The notes under the pieces: generated by a model
What the model saw: the letters and a program-made list of their open reading frames with translations, nothing else
Database searches by the model: none
Told to the model about the DNA's origin: nothing
Assembly: GCA_037447655.1 (NCBI GenBank)
Contig: JBBHKE010000833.1
Span: 1-64,000, forward strand
Direction of reading: 5' to 3'
DNA length: 64,000 bases
Source: Zygnema cylindricum
Taxonomy: Eukaryota > Streptophyta > Zygnematophyceae > Zygnematales > Zygnemataceae
Shown here: piece by piece, positions 45,101-57,363 of the stretch
Layout of the letters: the number at the start of each line of letters is the position of its first letter
Position numbering within the stretch: the stretch's first letter is position 1
Position numbers and translations under genes: made by a program

Positions 45101-46469
45101 CCAAAAAGAGGGGATTGACTATGAGGAGACCTTTGCTCCAGTTGTTCGGTTCCCATCGGTAAGGATTCTCCTCAGCCTGGCCGCAGCGGAAGACATGGAA
45201 ATTCACCAGATGGACATTAAGACTGCTTTTCTTAATGGTGAGTTAGAGGAAGAAATTTTCATGAGGCAACCCGAGGGGTTTGTGGAAGAAGGAGAAGAGA
45301 GCAAAGTGTGCAGGCTCATAAAATCCTTATATGGACTGAAACAGGCTCCCCGACAGTGGAATAAGAAACTAGATGAGTTTCTCACCGATCTGGGATACAT
45401 CCGGATCAGCTCTGACCATTCTATCTATATGTTTGAAGATGAGAATGGTGTCATTTTTATTGCAATTTATGTGGATGATCTGCTTGTGTTAAGTAAGTCT
45501 TTGGAGAATATCAATAGGCTAAAGAAAGATCTTAGGAGCAGATTTGATATGAAGGATTTAGCGGAGGCAAAATATATTTTGGGGATCCAAATGGAGAGAG
45601 ATAGGGGGAAGAAGATTATCAGACTTACTCAAAAAGAAGCAATAAGTAATATGCTTGAGAAATTCTAGATGGAAAATGCTAACAGTTGTACCACTCCCAT
45701 GGACTTGAAAAAAGTAAGTGATGGGAGTGTAGAAGGAGGAGTGATGATCTTAGACGATCAGATGAGTCCAGAGGAGAGAGAGTTCATGAAGTCTATCCCT
45801 TATAGACAGGTCGTAGGAAGCTTAATCTATTTTATGAATTGTACCAAGCCGGACATAGCGGCGGCAGTTGGTGTACTCAGTAGGAGTCTTAATGATCCTA
45901 GGAAAAGGGATTGGGAGGCAGCCAAGAGAGTCATGAGATATCTGGTGGGAACTAGAGAGTTATGGTTGCATTTGGGAGGGGAGCACACTGACATCACTAC
46001 TTGGAGTGATGCCAGTTATGGGGACGCACCTATGAGACGATGCACTTCTGGGTATGTGTTGTATGTTGGGGAAGGTGCTTGCTGTTGGAGCAGTAAGCAA
46101 CAAAAGGTGGTTGCTCAGTCTACTATGGAGGCTGAGTATATGGCGTCTTGTTCTGCTGTGAAAGAACTAATGTGGGTGAAGTCATTGTTGCAAGAACTTA
46201 GATATATGAAGGAGGGAGTGCATGAAATATTTTGCGATAATCAAGCTGCAATCGCAATCGCAGCCAATCCAAAACATCATTTCAAAGCAAAACATATGGA
46301 CATAAGATTAAGCTTCGTAAGAGAAAAAGTTGAAAATAAAATTTTAAATCTTGTGTATAGACCTGATGAAGAAATGGTGGCTGACATGATGACCAAACCT
46401 GTGCCCTCTCCTAAATTAAAATATTGTCGGGAGAAATGCGGGTTAAAAGAAAAATTAAAATTTGACTAG
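42120..46469 (+). CDS. Copia Gag-Pol polyprotein with one internal TAG
   Basis: A single frame of about 1450 codons interrupted only by TAG at 45666-45668. The start ATG lies in the 5' LTR and the primer site encodes QVMGPP (residues 7-12). Domains in order: UBN2-type Gag (about 110-255), knuckle CHYCKKPGHFIADC (292-305), protease WIIDSGASMHM (Asp 382), and pre-integrase finger WHKRLGH...CSGCAQGK. The integrase core follows with TDIWGP, RSDNGGEY and GVAERLNR (complete D,D,E). RT has KARLVAKGFTQKEGIDYEETF and IAIYVDDLLVL. After the stop comes RNase H with SDASYGDAPMRRCTSGYV, TMEAEYMA and DNQAAI. The TAG replaces the Gln seen in relatives (KFQM) and is followed directly by ATG. Gag-Pol would encode capsid, protease, integrase and reverse transcriptase. 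Confidence 0.92.
42140..42154 (+). promoter_or_regulatory. Primer binding site inside the Gag frame
   Basis: GGTTATGGGCCCACC immediately after the LTR end ACA. Complementary to the anticodon stem-loop of initiator tRNA-Met. Identical in all three copia elements of the window. Confidence 0.85.
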
Positions 46470-46482
46470 AAAATAAGGGGAG
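46470..46482 (+). promoter_or_regulatory. Polypurine tract
   Basis: AAAATAAGGGGAG between the stop codon and the 3' LTR start TGTTGAAA. It should prime plus-strand synthesis. The same 13 bases occur at 56301-56313 and, inverted, at 19229-19241. Confidence 0.9.
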
Positions 46483-47492
46483 TGTTGAAATAAGTAGTTT
46501 TTAATATATTTTCTAGGTCTAAATTTATTAGAAAAGAAAATGTAGGCAGCCTGCCTCTATCTCTTCTCTCTCTCGCCCCCATACTTGTTGTAGTCACTGA
46601 AGGAGAGAGAGAGAGAGCAATGGAGCCATGGCTGCCTCAACTCCATAGGAAGGACTAAAGAGTGGCTTAAGCCACTCTCAACAAAAGGTTGAGTCCGGCA
46701 GGACTCGAACCCCCGACCGGCAGAGCGCGGCGTAGCCGTTAGCTCTAACCAGTCTGTCGTAGAAGTCCGTTAGGAGATATAGGGTTTCATTACTATTTAA
46801 ACTATTGTAATGTACTAGATTCATTTAACTGAAACCCTTAACGCCACACATAGATACAGTTCTACGAAATACGAAGTACTGTACTTGTTTGAAATGGATA
46901 TCGCGCATTTTGTTTCGAAAGCGAAACAAATATCGCGCAAGTATTTATTACGGCCGAGATTGAATTTCACGTCAAATCTAACGGCGCACATCGCATTTAG
47001 TGACGTGGCATGACCTGGCGCCACGTGGGAAGACATCATTCGGTCGCGGGAATTCCGAGGAACGTACGGACGAGTGGAAAGTGGACACGCGTCCACTTAA
47101 TGGCCGTGTCGTACAGAGGCCGTACAGAAAGTACATCGGCAGTAGTACTTTTTTGTACTATACAGTTTTGTGATTGGTTCGTACAGGCAGTAGATAGGAG
47201 TTGTGAGAGGGAAGTAGGAAAAACTAGGACTTAGGAAAATTTAGGTAGATAGTCCTCTCTCTGAGAGTTTGTATAAATTGGCATCTTTGCCACCCTATAA
47301 CTTATCGGCTGGTTGGCCGTTTTCAGTGATTCTTTTTGCTACGGACTCAGGGGAGTCCAGGCTGCATAGGGGTGCAGTCAAATTGTCAGTTTGCCTTCTT
47401 GGGCAGAAGTGGTCGTGGCTTAAAGTGGGTTAATTAAACACTATCTAGAGGCTTCCTGTATTCTGTAGTCCAATAGAGGACACAGAATTGCA
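46483..47492 (+). repeat. 3' LTR of young copia element
   Basis: 1010 bp, TGTTGAAATAAG...AGAATTGCA. Here the position of the Gag ATG reads ATA. Confidence 0.95.
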
Positions 47493-47913
47493 GCGAGATC
47501 CACGATCGGAAGTTATTATCTTTTCCACTATGTTTAGACAAAGTCTGAAAAAGGCACGAACGTACCAGACTTTGACCTAAGCTAATTTATGGAATTTAAG
47601 TCAGCAGAGTTTGAACTAAATTCCTACAGACAGCTAACAGCATAATCTAGACGACAATCCAAAAAGTTACACCACCAGGGTTGGCAGTAACTAGTCCCAT
47701 GTAACGGAATTGCAGTCTTTGAGACGGTAGAACTTGGTCGTCCGGTTTTTGTTAGGCGCGAAATAAAGGGAGTTCCGCTCAGTTTAGGAAATACAAGGAT
47801 TTCGTCCGGCTCGGTGCACTCCCTGTTCTATACTATGATGACCGTACAGATGGGAAAGGCCCGAAAATCCTTGGTGATATTAAGGTGTGCCGAAAACGTA
47901 CACGAGCTTGACA
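47493..47913 (-). repeat. Gypsy 5' LTR, 5' part
   Basis: Continuation of 40389-41128 after the copia insertion. Ends (as LTR start) at TGTCAAGCTCGTG, 47913. Matches 25350-25810. Confidence 0.75.
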
Positions 47914-48429
47914 CTGATCAAAGAAGTGATCTAAGTAGATTACATGAAAAGCCCATAACATAACTTACGATAAAGGCGCCGACCAAAGGCCTACCATAAA
48001 AACGCCTACTTTTGAACTATGGAGCGAATGCTTCTCTGGCGATTACCAACAATCATAGTTACCACTGCGACCTTTGGAGAATCTTTGTCAGATCCACTGT
48101 AATGTTTTTTTGTGAATAAAAATAAAAATGGAGGTAATACGTTGTAGGGAAACATACAAAATTTTTCAAACAAATTCACTTTTCGTCTAATGGAGCTTCA
48201 CCCTTCGTGGTATTTTTTCTAGTCACTTCAAATATCTTTCTCCTTGTGCACACTTATTTTTTTATTGGAGACCGCCATTCGGAAGGGTACCAAGTCTCCT
48301 TTCAATCGCAACCGTCATATATATAATCCGAAATTGTGCACGAAAAAAATATCAATACTATTAAAGAAAAAGTGTACACAATAACGCGAGAGATCGCATA
48401 GGCGACGAAACACGACTACATGCAACCAA
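47914..48429. other. Unassigned; partly repeated near 57370
   Basis: 48225-48420 resembles 57364-57540 (gtgcacac...cgcaaccgtca...atcgcatagg.gacga). No coding signal recognised. Confidence 0.4.
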
Positions 48430-49735
48430 TAATGATATCCAGGAGACATTTTTTACGATTCGGGATCATATTTAGTATTTTTCCCGCCACTTCTACTTTA
48501 TGTAAAGTAGCCACTGAGCCGTTGTCTAGTTATGCAAATCAATAATAGATGATTCATTGGTAACGGTCTTTTGGATTCCTTTCACACTCTATAGTTTTTT
48601 ATGGATGTATTTAAGAGCTGAGAACTACCCTTTGCAATCCATACTTTTTAGTCCTTACAATCCAAAAAAAAAAAAATTTATTTTACCCGGCCTTTTACAT
48701 GAAACATGAAAGTAAGACACTAATCTTATTCCAAAGAAGAAAGAAAAACATGTACATTCATGAAATTTACTAAACACACACTAGAAAACCCTTCTTCATC
48801 ATCATATTTTTTGCATGCTTCTCTTTTTAGCTATTGCAAATTGGGATTTCCAATGAGTTCATCCAAAAAGTAAAAATCATACTCCGAAACTGAGTAACTC
48901 CTCTTCATCGCATATACATATGTATCCTAACATAGTCGCTAATTTTCCTGTAGTTTTTTTCGAATTGAAAAAAAATCTATCAGTAGGAGATACTTGTATT
49001 TCTGCTTAATTTATCTATCCTGTCTTATTTTCTATTAATCTCCTTGATTTTGGTACCCAAATAGAAAAACACTGGAGCAGAAGTAACACTGGAGACATCA
49101 CAAGCAGAAATAGACCGGAATTGGCTGTTCCTAAAACACAGAGTGAAGTCCAATTTTTGAAAAAATCGGGAAGAATTGCCATAAACATGTCGAAATCGGC
49201 ACGATATATTAAATAAAATTTCCAAAGATACAAAGGAACTGATTGTAGCCCTAACACTAAAATTGTTAACAAACAATTTAGTAATATCCAAGTCCAAAGA
49301 TTCCTGGTCTTAGAATATCCCGCCCGTGGTTGAGAAACAATGTCGTCAAATTCCTGTTTTTCACCTGATTTTCTATCCTCTTTTTCATTTTAGATTTTTC
49401 CAATGCATCTAAATTAGAAAAACAATGCTAACCAGAACTACATGACTTAACATGACAAGCAATGGCCCTATAAATGTAAAAATTGCTACAGTGCAAATTT
49501 GTGCAATACAAAAAACAAGAAGAATAGTACTACATACGTCCAAGCATAAAGAATAAAATGGCCAATATGAGAACATGGAACCAATCATACAAAATAGCAA
49601 AGATAAAGACCCCATAGAAAGTGAGATGTATAGAAGCAAAGAGGGTGACGTGACGAGAGAAATGAGTGGCGGCCATGGCATTTTGGTGGTGGGTGAAAGG
49701 AATAAGAGTCCATTGGAGTGCGCTCACAAATACTT
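48430..49735 (-). pseudogene. Membrane-protein copy C, strongly decayed
   Basis: Homologous to 5190-6600. Readable pieces are LVLGLQSVPLYLWKF, DMFMAILPDFFKN and FYLGTKIKEINRK (49025-49272), and CTVAIFTFIGPLLVML with neighbours (49409-49681). The 5' part ATGGCCGCCACTCATTTCTC lies at 49673, but most of the transit-like region is lost. Many indels. Upstream flanking homology resumes at about 50510. Confidence 0.7.
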
Positions 49736-50505
49736 AAATGTCTCAATGCGGAAGCGATATTAAAATGAAATCAAACATTACAACACATCAAAAGCTCATA
49801 ATCTAAGATAGAGAGAAATTGAATACTCAATAAAATAAACTCATATTAACTCAATCTTTAAACATTACACTTCTCTTAATTCATCCCTCCATAATTGACT
49901 CTTGATTGATTCCTAATTGTTATATCTAACTCACACGATGGCTTTTTAAACTAAGTCGTGGAAACAATCTAGAACACTAACTCTAGATGTGTCTAAATGT
50001 ACTTAAACGTAAATGTGGTACAAAACAAAATGAAAATACTAGAAACTAATCTGACAAAGTTCTGTACGGCAAGCTTAACTTACGTGAAACGAACATACTA
50101 GCCGTACAATGCACGAAACGAAGCTTCTCGACGTAAGGTACTAGAACTTAAACAAAATTAAAATCTAATCGTGTACGTGTAAAAGTACACGCACGAAATA
50201 CTACATCAAACTATTCGAAACAAAACCGAATCTGCGAACCGACGCACGGAGTTCTAAATGAAACCAAATTAAGCACACGAAGTGACGCGAGACCAAATCT
50301 AATCCACACTGAAAACGAACAAGCATCACGTAAACCTAGATTCAACAATTGTACTTAACATTTATTTCACTCAAATATTTCTCGGACATATAATCTTCAG
50401 TTTAAAGCCACAAAGCTTGCCCAAAGAGTCGTTTAAATAGTCACAAAATCGGACCAAAGATGGATTTTTTCAGAATATAGTTACTCTCTCTACAAGGATC
50501 TTGAT
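49736..50505. other. Intergenic, no gene seen
   Basis: AT-rich, with many cgtac/gtacg words. Nothing recognised. Confidence 0.45.
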
Positions 50506-50994
50506 GGGTATCCAATGAAACCAGAAAAAAATTTCTTTACTGTTATTCATAAGACATTCAATGGGAAGGAGAGTGAGTATTCTCAACTTTTCAAAAAAAA
50601 TGACGACCGAACGGAATACGAGAGACCAACTCTTCTTTTCATGTTGAAGTCCGCCGACGGAGAAAACCCCAAAGGATTCTCCTGGTTTAAGAAAAGGTTC
50701 GGAAGCTGGTCTGGGGAGCAGGTCCAGAGTATCGGCTCATTAATAAATTACAGTCAATCGGAAAAAAAACAAGACAGTGTACTACAAATTTACGATAGGC
50801 CACATTAGCAATTTCTGTACGGAAATAGTGCGGACAGTCCAAAATTGGCCTAAAGGAAAGGTACGAAATGATGATGGGGGGTCGACGTGGATCTCTCACA
50901 ATGCGCGAAACCGACCTCGGAGGTTCACACTTCACAGAGCCCGAAAAACGCAAGATTCAGGGAAGCACACCGTGATCGCTATTTAAACAACTTT
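50506..50994. repeat. Upstream flank of membrane-protein repeat plus MITE end
   Basis: 50640-50780 matches 6830-6965 and 9965-10120. CACCGTGATCGCT at 50968 matches the MITE terminus. The copia element at 50995 interrupts what follows; its target site ACTTT is at 50990-50994. Confidence 0.6.
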
Positions 50995-51066
50995 TGTAGA
51001 AACTAATGGTTTTAAAGTATTTTCTAGGTATGAAAAGAAATAAAGAAGCCGAGGCAGTCTATCTCT

Positions 51067-51125
51067 AACTTCTCTCTCCAACTCTCAAACTTGTCGCAGT
51101 CACTGAGAAATTGGAGAGGAAGCTA
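51067..51125 (+). other. Conserved-loop stem-loop in LTR
   Basis: CTCTCCAACTCTCA pairs with TGAGAAATTGGAGAG. The loop holds ACTTGTCGCAGTCACTGA (51089-51106). The stem sequence differs completely from the 41-kb and 34-kb versions. Confidence 0.6.
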
Positions 51126-51194
51126 GAGCCATGGCTACCTAGGCTATCCTGAGGTATACGGGAAATTTATAGTAGTTAGGGATTTATTTTATCT

Positions 51195-51290
51195 AAAAGG
51201 TATGTGCCGGCCACAGGATTTGATCCCTGTACCTACCGGCCGGCAGATAGGAAATAGCCGGTAGCTTTAGCCGTTAAGTCTAGGATTAAT
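51195..51290 (-). other. tRNA-like module, antisense in LTR
   Basis: GGATCAAATCC (minus strand, 51216-51226) inside an ACAGG/CCTGT stem. A weak A-box (TAGACTTAACG) lies near 51280. Confidence 0.4.
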
Positions 51291-51941
51291 GTTACGTAGT
51301 ATATAGTTTGATAATTATTTAAAGATGTATACGTACGATTAATCATTTAACTGTAATAGATTACGGGATACATAGATCCGGTAATATATAAAGTACGTAT
51401 TACGGTTCGGACTAAAATTCAATACCGCGCATTTGTTTCGTAGGTGAAACAAATACCGCGCATGTATTTATTACGGCTACGATTAAATCTGAATTTAATC
51501 GGACGGCCGCAATTAGCGCCGAGATCGCGGAGGAAGATTTCGGCGGTTTGTGGCCATCACCACATCGGATGACGCGTGGTGAAATTTCGTTGGATTGTGG
51601 AATCTCTGGAGATTATGGCACCGAATACGGATATGACATGTGTCAACATTTAGGCCATGTCGTACAATGTCCGTACATAAAGTACACCGGCAGGTGCGTA
51701 CGGAACTCAATTCTGATTGGTTCCGTACATCAGTAAATAGAGTCTGTGAGAGAGATAGGACTTAGAAAAATTAGAAGATAGGACCCTCTCTCCCAGAGAG
51801 CTTCTGTACAAAAGGTCAACTTTGACCCTCCATAACTTACTGCTCAGGGGAGCAAATTCAGAGATTCTTTTTGCTATCGACTCAGGGGAGTCTTGCCTTC
51901 ACAGGGGTGCAGGTGGTCAGGGTTTTTATCTCTGAGGACTT

Positions 51942-54900
51942 ATGCAGGTCTCAGAGTTTCAGGTTATGGGCCCACCCTCTAGGGTACCAATCTTTAATGG
52001 AACTGGCTTCATATACTGGGAAAGTATGATGATAGGAGCTCTATGCGAAAAAAGGTTTTGGGGGATAGTGAGTGGACGGTTGGGGCGTCCATCAAGTCTT
52101 CGAATTCCTCCAGGGTTTGGAGGAACCAGATTCACCAGGGAAGAGGATCCACCTTCAACGGAGGAAACAAAAGAAGGAGAGGTGGTGGACAAAGGAAAGG
52201 AGAAGGAGACGACCACACCAATAGCAACTGGTTCGACATTCATGTCACCTATTCCGAGGAATGAGGAGAATGATACTGAAACGTGGGACTTCAACAATAT
52301 GGCGGCAAAGCACTTCATCCTCCGCCATCTCACTCAAGGACTTGCATGTCCTCATTTGCAGGTGGAAAGGGCATCCGATCTTTGGATGGCTCTCATAGAG
52401 ATGTACCGAAGTGGTACGATTCAGCAACAACAGTTGGCTGATCACAAAGTTAAAGAGTATGTATACAAAGGGGGAAATATGTTGGAATTTTGCAATGAGC
52501 TTGCTACACTCTTCATGGAGCTAGAGAGTGCGGGAAAAGTTTTTAGTGAAAAAGAAAAGGTTAACTGTTTACTGATGAAGTTACCTGATGAGTTCGTGAA
52601 CATAGTTTACCGTGTGCAGGACTTGCCTAACTCAAGGTGGATATGGAACTCAGTGGTAGGGATGATTCGCGTTCAAGAGAATACAATTGAGATCCGAAGG
52701 GGAGGAAAGAGTGGCCAAGCCTTGGCAACAGCGACTGATTGGAGGAACAGGGATTCCCGAAAACCGGTCGGAAACTATGGGGGTAGGAAGCAGAAAAAAA
52801 CAGGCGGACGAGTTCGAACCAAGGGCTCCCAAAGGTTTATGTCATTTTTGTAAGAAACCAGGGCACTATATGGATGAGTGCACTAAGCTAACCGAGCTTC
52901 GGTTAAAGGAGAGGCAGACCGGTGGTACCCCGAGAGGAAAGAAAAAGGCCCTTGTCACACAGGTACTTGAGGCGGAATCCGAGGACGAGGACGATGAGCT
53001 CCTTTTGGATGAGGAGTTGGAGGCGAAAAATGAGGTCGAAATTCCACGAAGGCAGAAATGTGCTTACGGTGGATTGAAAGGTGAAGCAGGCTGGATTGTA
53101 GATTCAGGTGCCTCCATGCACATGTGTAAGGATAGACACCTGTTCACTAAGATAAGAAAGATTCCCACCGTAGAGATAGAGTACGGGGATGGGAGGATAG
53201 TCACCACTACTCTTGTAGGATCGGTAGATCTGAAAGTGTTAGTAGAAGGAAAGACATCCATATTAACATTCTCCGATGTATTGTTTATTCCGGAGCTGAA
53301 CAAAAATCTTATCTCTACATAATTATTAGATGATAAGGGTTTTTTCACTAGCACTAGGGAAGGAGTCTTTACTGCTAGTTTTGAGGAGGATGTCTATTTC
53401 ATTGCTGAGAAAGGTAGCCATGGGATGTTTAGGCTGATCTTAAGTAATGAAAAGAAGAAACTTTATTATGCTGGTGTTCATGATATTATGATGTGGCATA
53501 AGAGGCTTGGGCATGTGAATCTAGATAAGTTAAGAGAGATGAAAAAGATGGGAGTGGTGGAAGGGATTCAGTTCAGTGAAAGTGATGATATAAGTGATTG
53601 TTGTGGATGTGCTCAAGGTAAAGCACACAGATTACCCTTTCCTAAATCAGCCACCTATAAGGGAGAAAAAATTCTAGATCTAGTACACACAGATATTTGG
53701 GGACCGGCTAAAGTGCCCTCACCGAGGGGAAGAGATTTATGATGACTATAACTGATGATTGGTCTCGGTATTCCCGGGTATATTTTTTGAAAAACAAGTC
53801 CGAAGCTAAGGATTGTTTTAGACAATATAAAGCATGGAGCGAAAAACTCTATGAAACTCCAATCAAGAGAGTAAGGAGTGACAATGGTGGAGAGTATACT
53901 TCTAACCAGTTTGAGGATTTTCTGAGGGAAGATGGGGTTCAACACCAAAAGACAGTTCCAAAAAATCCGGAACAGAATGGGGTAGCTAAAAGATTAAATA
54001 GAACACTAAGTGATAGTGCTAGAAGTATGTTGTCAGATAAAAAGATAGGAAAAAGGTTTTAGGCAGAAGCAATGAACTGTGCTAATTACCTCAAGAATAG
54101 AGTTCTTACTTTAGCTATAAAAGATCAAACACCTTATGAGAGATGGACATGCCGGAAACCAGACATATCTCACTTAAAGGTTTTCGGCAGTCAAGTATTC
54201 AGTCTAGATACTGATCGGTCCAATTGGAAGCTAGATCCTAAAGGAAAACCGGGATCCTTATTAGGATATGATGAGGATGTTAAAGGATATAGAGTTTATG
54301 ATCTAAAAAGGGAAGATATAATCTTAGTAAAGCATCTAGTAGTTATGGATGAAGGAAAGTCTGTGGATCCCTTCAAATATACGAAGTCAGTAAAAATCAG
54401 ATTTGAGTCAGAAAATTCCGATGACTTTGAGCTTCCTAACTATCCAGGTTTTAGAGAAGATGACATTCTTGCAGGAACAAATCAGACCGAAAAGGACTCG
54501 GTTGTGGAAACTCCAGTGACAACTCTACTCGAAGCGGAAGACGTGGTGGAAATTGATTTGGAATCAAGAGATAGGGGAGAAGCCGAGTTTGTTCGAAAGA
54601 ATCCACGAGAACCATCTATTCCGGCCTCAGATTTTGATGGGGGAAGGAGAAGTAGCAAAAGACTGCAAGAAAAACAGGTTAATAACAAGGTAACTAAACT
54701 ATCTCATCAAGATGAACCTCAAACTTATGGAGAGGCGATGACTTGTCCAGAAAGAAACAGGTGGAAGACAGCCATCAATGAGGAGATGGCTTCAATCATG
54801 GCAGCCGATACTTGGGAGCTGGTGGACTGTCCACCTAACCGAAAACCAATCGGTTGTAAGTGGGTTCTCAAATTAAAACTGAATCCAGATAACACAATCG

Positions 54901-56300
54901 AGCGCTACAAGGCCAGATTAGTGGCAAAGGGATTTACACAAAAGGAAGGAATTGACTACGAGGAAACCTTTGCCCCGGTGGTCAGATTTCCCTCCGTCCG
55001 CATACTTCTCAGTTTAGCAGCGGCGGAAGACATAGAAGTGCATCAGATGGACATCAAGACAGCCTTTTTGCATGGAGAATTGGAAGAGGAGATCTTCATG
55101 CGACAACCCGAAGGTTTTGTGGAGGAAGGAGAGGAGAGTAAGGTATGCCGGCTGATTAAATCTCTTTATGGTTTGAAACAGGCGCCTCGACAATGGAATA
55201 AGAAGCTTGATGAGTTTCTTACCGGTGTGGGATATATTCGGATCAGCTCATATCACTCAATCTATGTTTTCGAAGATGAGGAAGGTTTTATATTTATTGC
55301 AATTTATGTTGATGATTTGCTTGTTTTAAGTAAATCAATGGAAAAAATTTACAAACTGAAAACTGATCTTAAGGGGAGATTTGAAATGAAGGATATGGGA
55401 GAAGCAAGATATATTTTGGGAATTCAAGTAAAGAGAGACCGAAAAAGGAAAATTATAAGACTGACTCAAAAGGAAGCAATAGGGAACATGCTTGAAAAAT
55501 TTCAAATGGATAAAGCTAATAGTTGTACAACTCCAATGGAGTTGAAGAAGGGAAGTGAGGGGAGTGAGGAAGAAGGAGTCATAGTCTTAGACGAGGAATT
55601 ATCTCCTGATGAACAGAAGTTCATGCAGACTATTCCTTACAGGCAAGTAGTGGGAAGTCTAATCTATTTTATGAATTGTACCCGGCCGGATTTAGCTGCA
55701 GCTGTAGGAGTGCTGAGTAGAAGTCTAAATGCTCCCACTAAGAAAGATTGGGAGGCAGCTAAGAGAGTCCTTAGATATTTGGTAGGAACTAGGGATCTAT
55801 GGTTGCATTTGGGTGGGGAGAATACTGACATCACTACTTGGAGTGATGCCAGTTATGGTGATGCTCCTATGAGGAGATGCACTTCTGGATATGTATTATA
55901 TGTGGGTGATGGGGCTTGCTGTTGGAGTAGTAAACAACAAAAGGTTATTGCTCAGTCCACCATGGAGGCTGAGTATATGGCCTCTTGCTCTGCTGTAAAA
56001 GAATTGATGTGGGTCAAGTCTTTGCTTGGTGAGCTTGGTCACCTTAAGAGTGGTGTGCATAAAATAATTTGTGATAATCAGGCTGCAATCGCTATTTCTA
56101 CCAATCCTAAACATCATTTTAAAGCCAAACACATGGACATCAGACTCAGCTTTGTTAGAGAGAAAGTAGAAAACAAAATAATCAGTTTAGAGTACAGACC
56201 AGATAGTGAGATGGTAGCAGATATGATGACCAAACCTGTGCCTTCCCCTAAGCTAATTTTTTGCAGGGAGAAGTGTGGTCTGAAATTAAAGATTGACTAG
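51942..56300 (+). pseudogene. Copia Gag-Pol, frameshifted
   Basis: Starts MQVSEFQVMGPPSRVP in the LTR. Lesions: frameshift near 52750, TAA at 53321, frameshift near 53740, and TAG at 54060 in place of Trp (KRF-stop-AEAMN). From 54072 to 56300 the RT and RNase H frame of 742 residues is open with AIYVDDLLVL and TMEAEYMA. Knuckle CHFCKKPGHYMDEC, protease WIVDSGASMHM and integrase SDNGGEY are readable. The integrase GVAKRL has lost the catalytic Glu. Confidence 0.9.
51962..51976 (+). promoter_or_regulatory. Primer binding site inside the Gag frame
   Basis: GGTTATGGGCCCACC directly after the LTR terminus TTTCA. Identical to the 42140 site although the LTR ends differ. Confidence 0.85.
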
Positions 56301-56313
56301 AAAATAAGGGGAG
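56301..56313 (+). promoter_or_regulatory. Polypurine tract
   Basis: AAAATAAGGGGAG directly before the 3' LTR. Confidence 0.9.
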
Positions 56314-57363
56314 TGTAGAAACTAATGGTTTTAAAGTGTTTTCTAGGTCTGAAAAGAAATAAAGAAGCCGAGGCAGTCTATCTCTAACTTCTCTCTCCAA
56401 CTCTCAAACTTGTCGCAGTCACTGAGAAATTGGAGAGGAAGCTAGAGCCATGGCTACCTAGGCTATCCTGAGGTATACGGGAAATTTATAGTAGTTAGGG
56501 ATTTATTTTATCTAAAAGGTATGTGCCGGCCACAGGATTTGATCCCTGTACCTACCGGCCGGCAGATAGGAAATAGCCGGTAGCTTTAGCCGTTAAGTTT
56601 AGGATTAATGTTACGTAGTATATAGTTTGATAATTATTTAAATATGTATACGTACGATTAATCATTTAACTGTAATAGATTACGGGATACATAGATCCGG
56701 TAATATATAAAGTACGGATTACGGTACGGACTAAAATTCAATACCGCGCATTTGTTTCGTAAGTGAAACAAATACCGCGCATGTATTTATTACGGCTACG
56801 ATTAAATCTGAATTTAATCGGACGGCCGCAATTAGCGCCGAGATCGCGGAGGAAGATTTCGGCGGTTTGTGGCCATCGCCACATCGGATGACGCGTGGCG
56901 AAATTACGTTGGATCGTGGAATCTCCGGAGATTATGGCACCGAATCCGGATATGACATGTGTCGACATTTAGGCCATGTCGTACAATGTCCGTACATAAA
57001 GTACACCGGCAGTTGTACTTTTGCGTACGGAACTCAATTCTGATTGGTTCCGTACATCAGTAGATAGAGTCTGTGAGAGAGATAGGACTTAGAAAAATTA
57101 GAAGATAGGACCCTCTCTCCCAGAGAGCTTCTGTACAAAAGGTCAACTTTGACCCTCCATAACTTACTTCTCAGGGGAGCAAATTCAGAGATTCTTTTTG
57201 CTATCGACTCAGGGGAGTCTTGCCTTCACAGGAGTGCAGGTGGTCAGGGTTTTGTCTGCCAGGGTTGCAGTTATTTTTGCTGAAACACAAAGGGGTCAGG
57301 ATTATCCTAGAGGCTTCTTGGAAGCTGTCTACTCTGAGGACTTATGGAGGTCTCAGAGTTTCA
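56314..57363 (+). repeat. 3' LTR of second copia element
   Basis: 1050 bp, TGTAGAAACTAATGG...CAGAGTTTCA. Carries the full-length segment missing from the left LTR. Confidence 0.92.

Larger units (their letters stand above)
41129..47492 (+). mobile_element. Nearly intact, young Ty1/copia element
   Basis: LTRs 41129-42139 and 46483-47492 with about ten differences seen by eye. Perfect 5-bp duplications GCGAG lie at 41124-41128 and 47493-47497. Primer site 42140-42154, polyprotein 42120-46469, polypurine tract 46470-46482. It is inserted in the 5' LTR of the gypsy element, which resumes at 47493. LTR similarity and one single coding lesion indicate recent insertion. Confidence 0.95.
25813..47913 (-). 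mobile_element. Large Ty3/gypsy element carrying a DNA methyltransferase, heavily nested
   Basis: Minus-strand element. The 5' LTR is 47913 to 40389 (split by the copia element 41129-47492). Gag runs 40266 to about 36475, protease 34341-34790, cytosine methyltransferase 30290-31728, RT and RNase H 30130 to 28622 and 27798 to 27573, integrase about 27473 to 26620, and a 3' end at 26049-25813. Later insertions are a hAT MITE (27807-28621), a solo LTR of unknown family (31734-34335) that itself holds a solo copia LTR (33099-34292), a second copy of that unknown LTR (about 35373-36471), and the copia element. Placing methyltransferase before RT in one polyprotein order is read directly from conserved motifs. 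All coding parts are broken. Confidence 0.8.
50995..51961 (+). repeat. 5' LTR of second copia element
   Basis: TGTAGAAACTAATGG...CAGAGTTTCA. Contains the stem-loop at 51067-51125, an antisense tRNA-like module near 51216, hairpins GCTC-AGGG-GAGC (51842-51853) and GACTC-AGGG-GAGTC (51879-51892), and the Gag ATG at 51942. At the usual TATA position it has tgtacaaaagg. Confidence 0.92.
50995..57363 (+). mobile_element. Second Ty1/copia element, coding region broken
   Basis: LTRs 50995-51961 (967 bp) and 56314-57363 (1050 bp); perfect ACTTT duplications at 50990-50994 and 57364-57368. The left LTR lacks about 83 bases present in the right one (around 57256-57338). Apart from that they differ at few positions. 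It is about the same subfamily as the solo LTR at 33099. It interrupts a sequence that begins with a MITE end. Confidence 0.93.
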
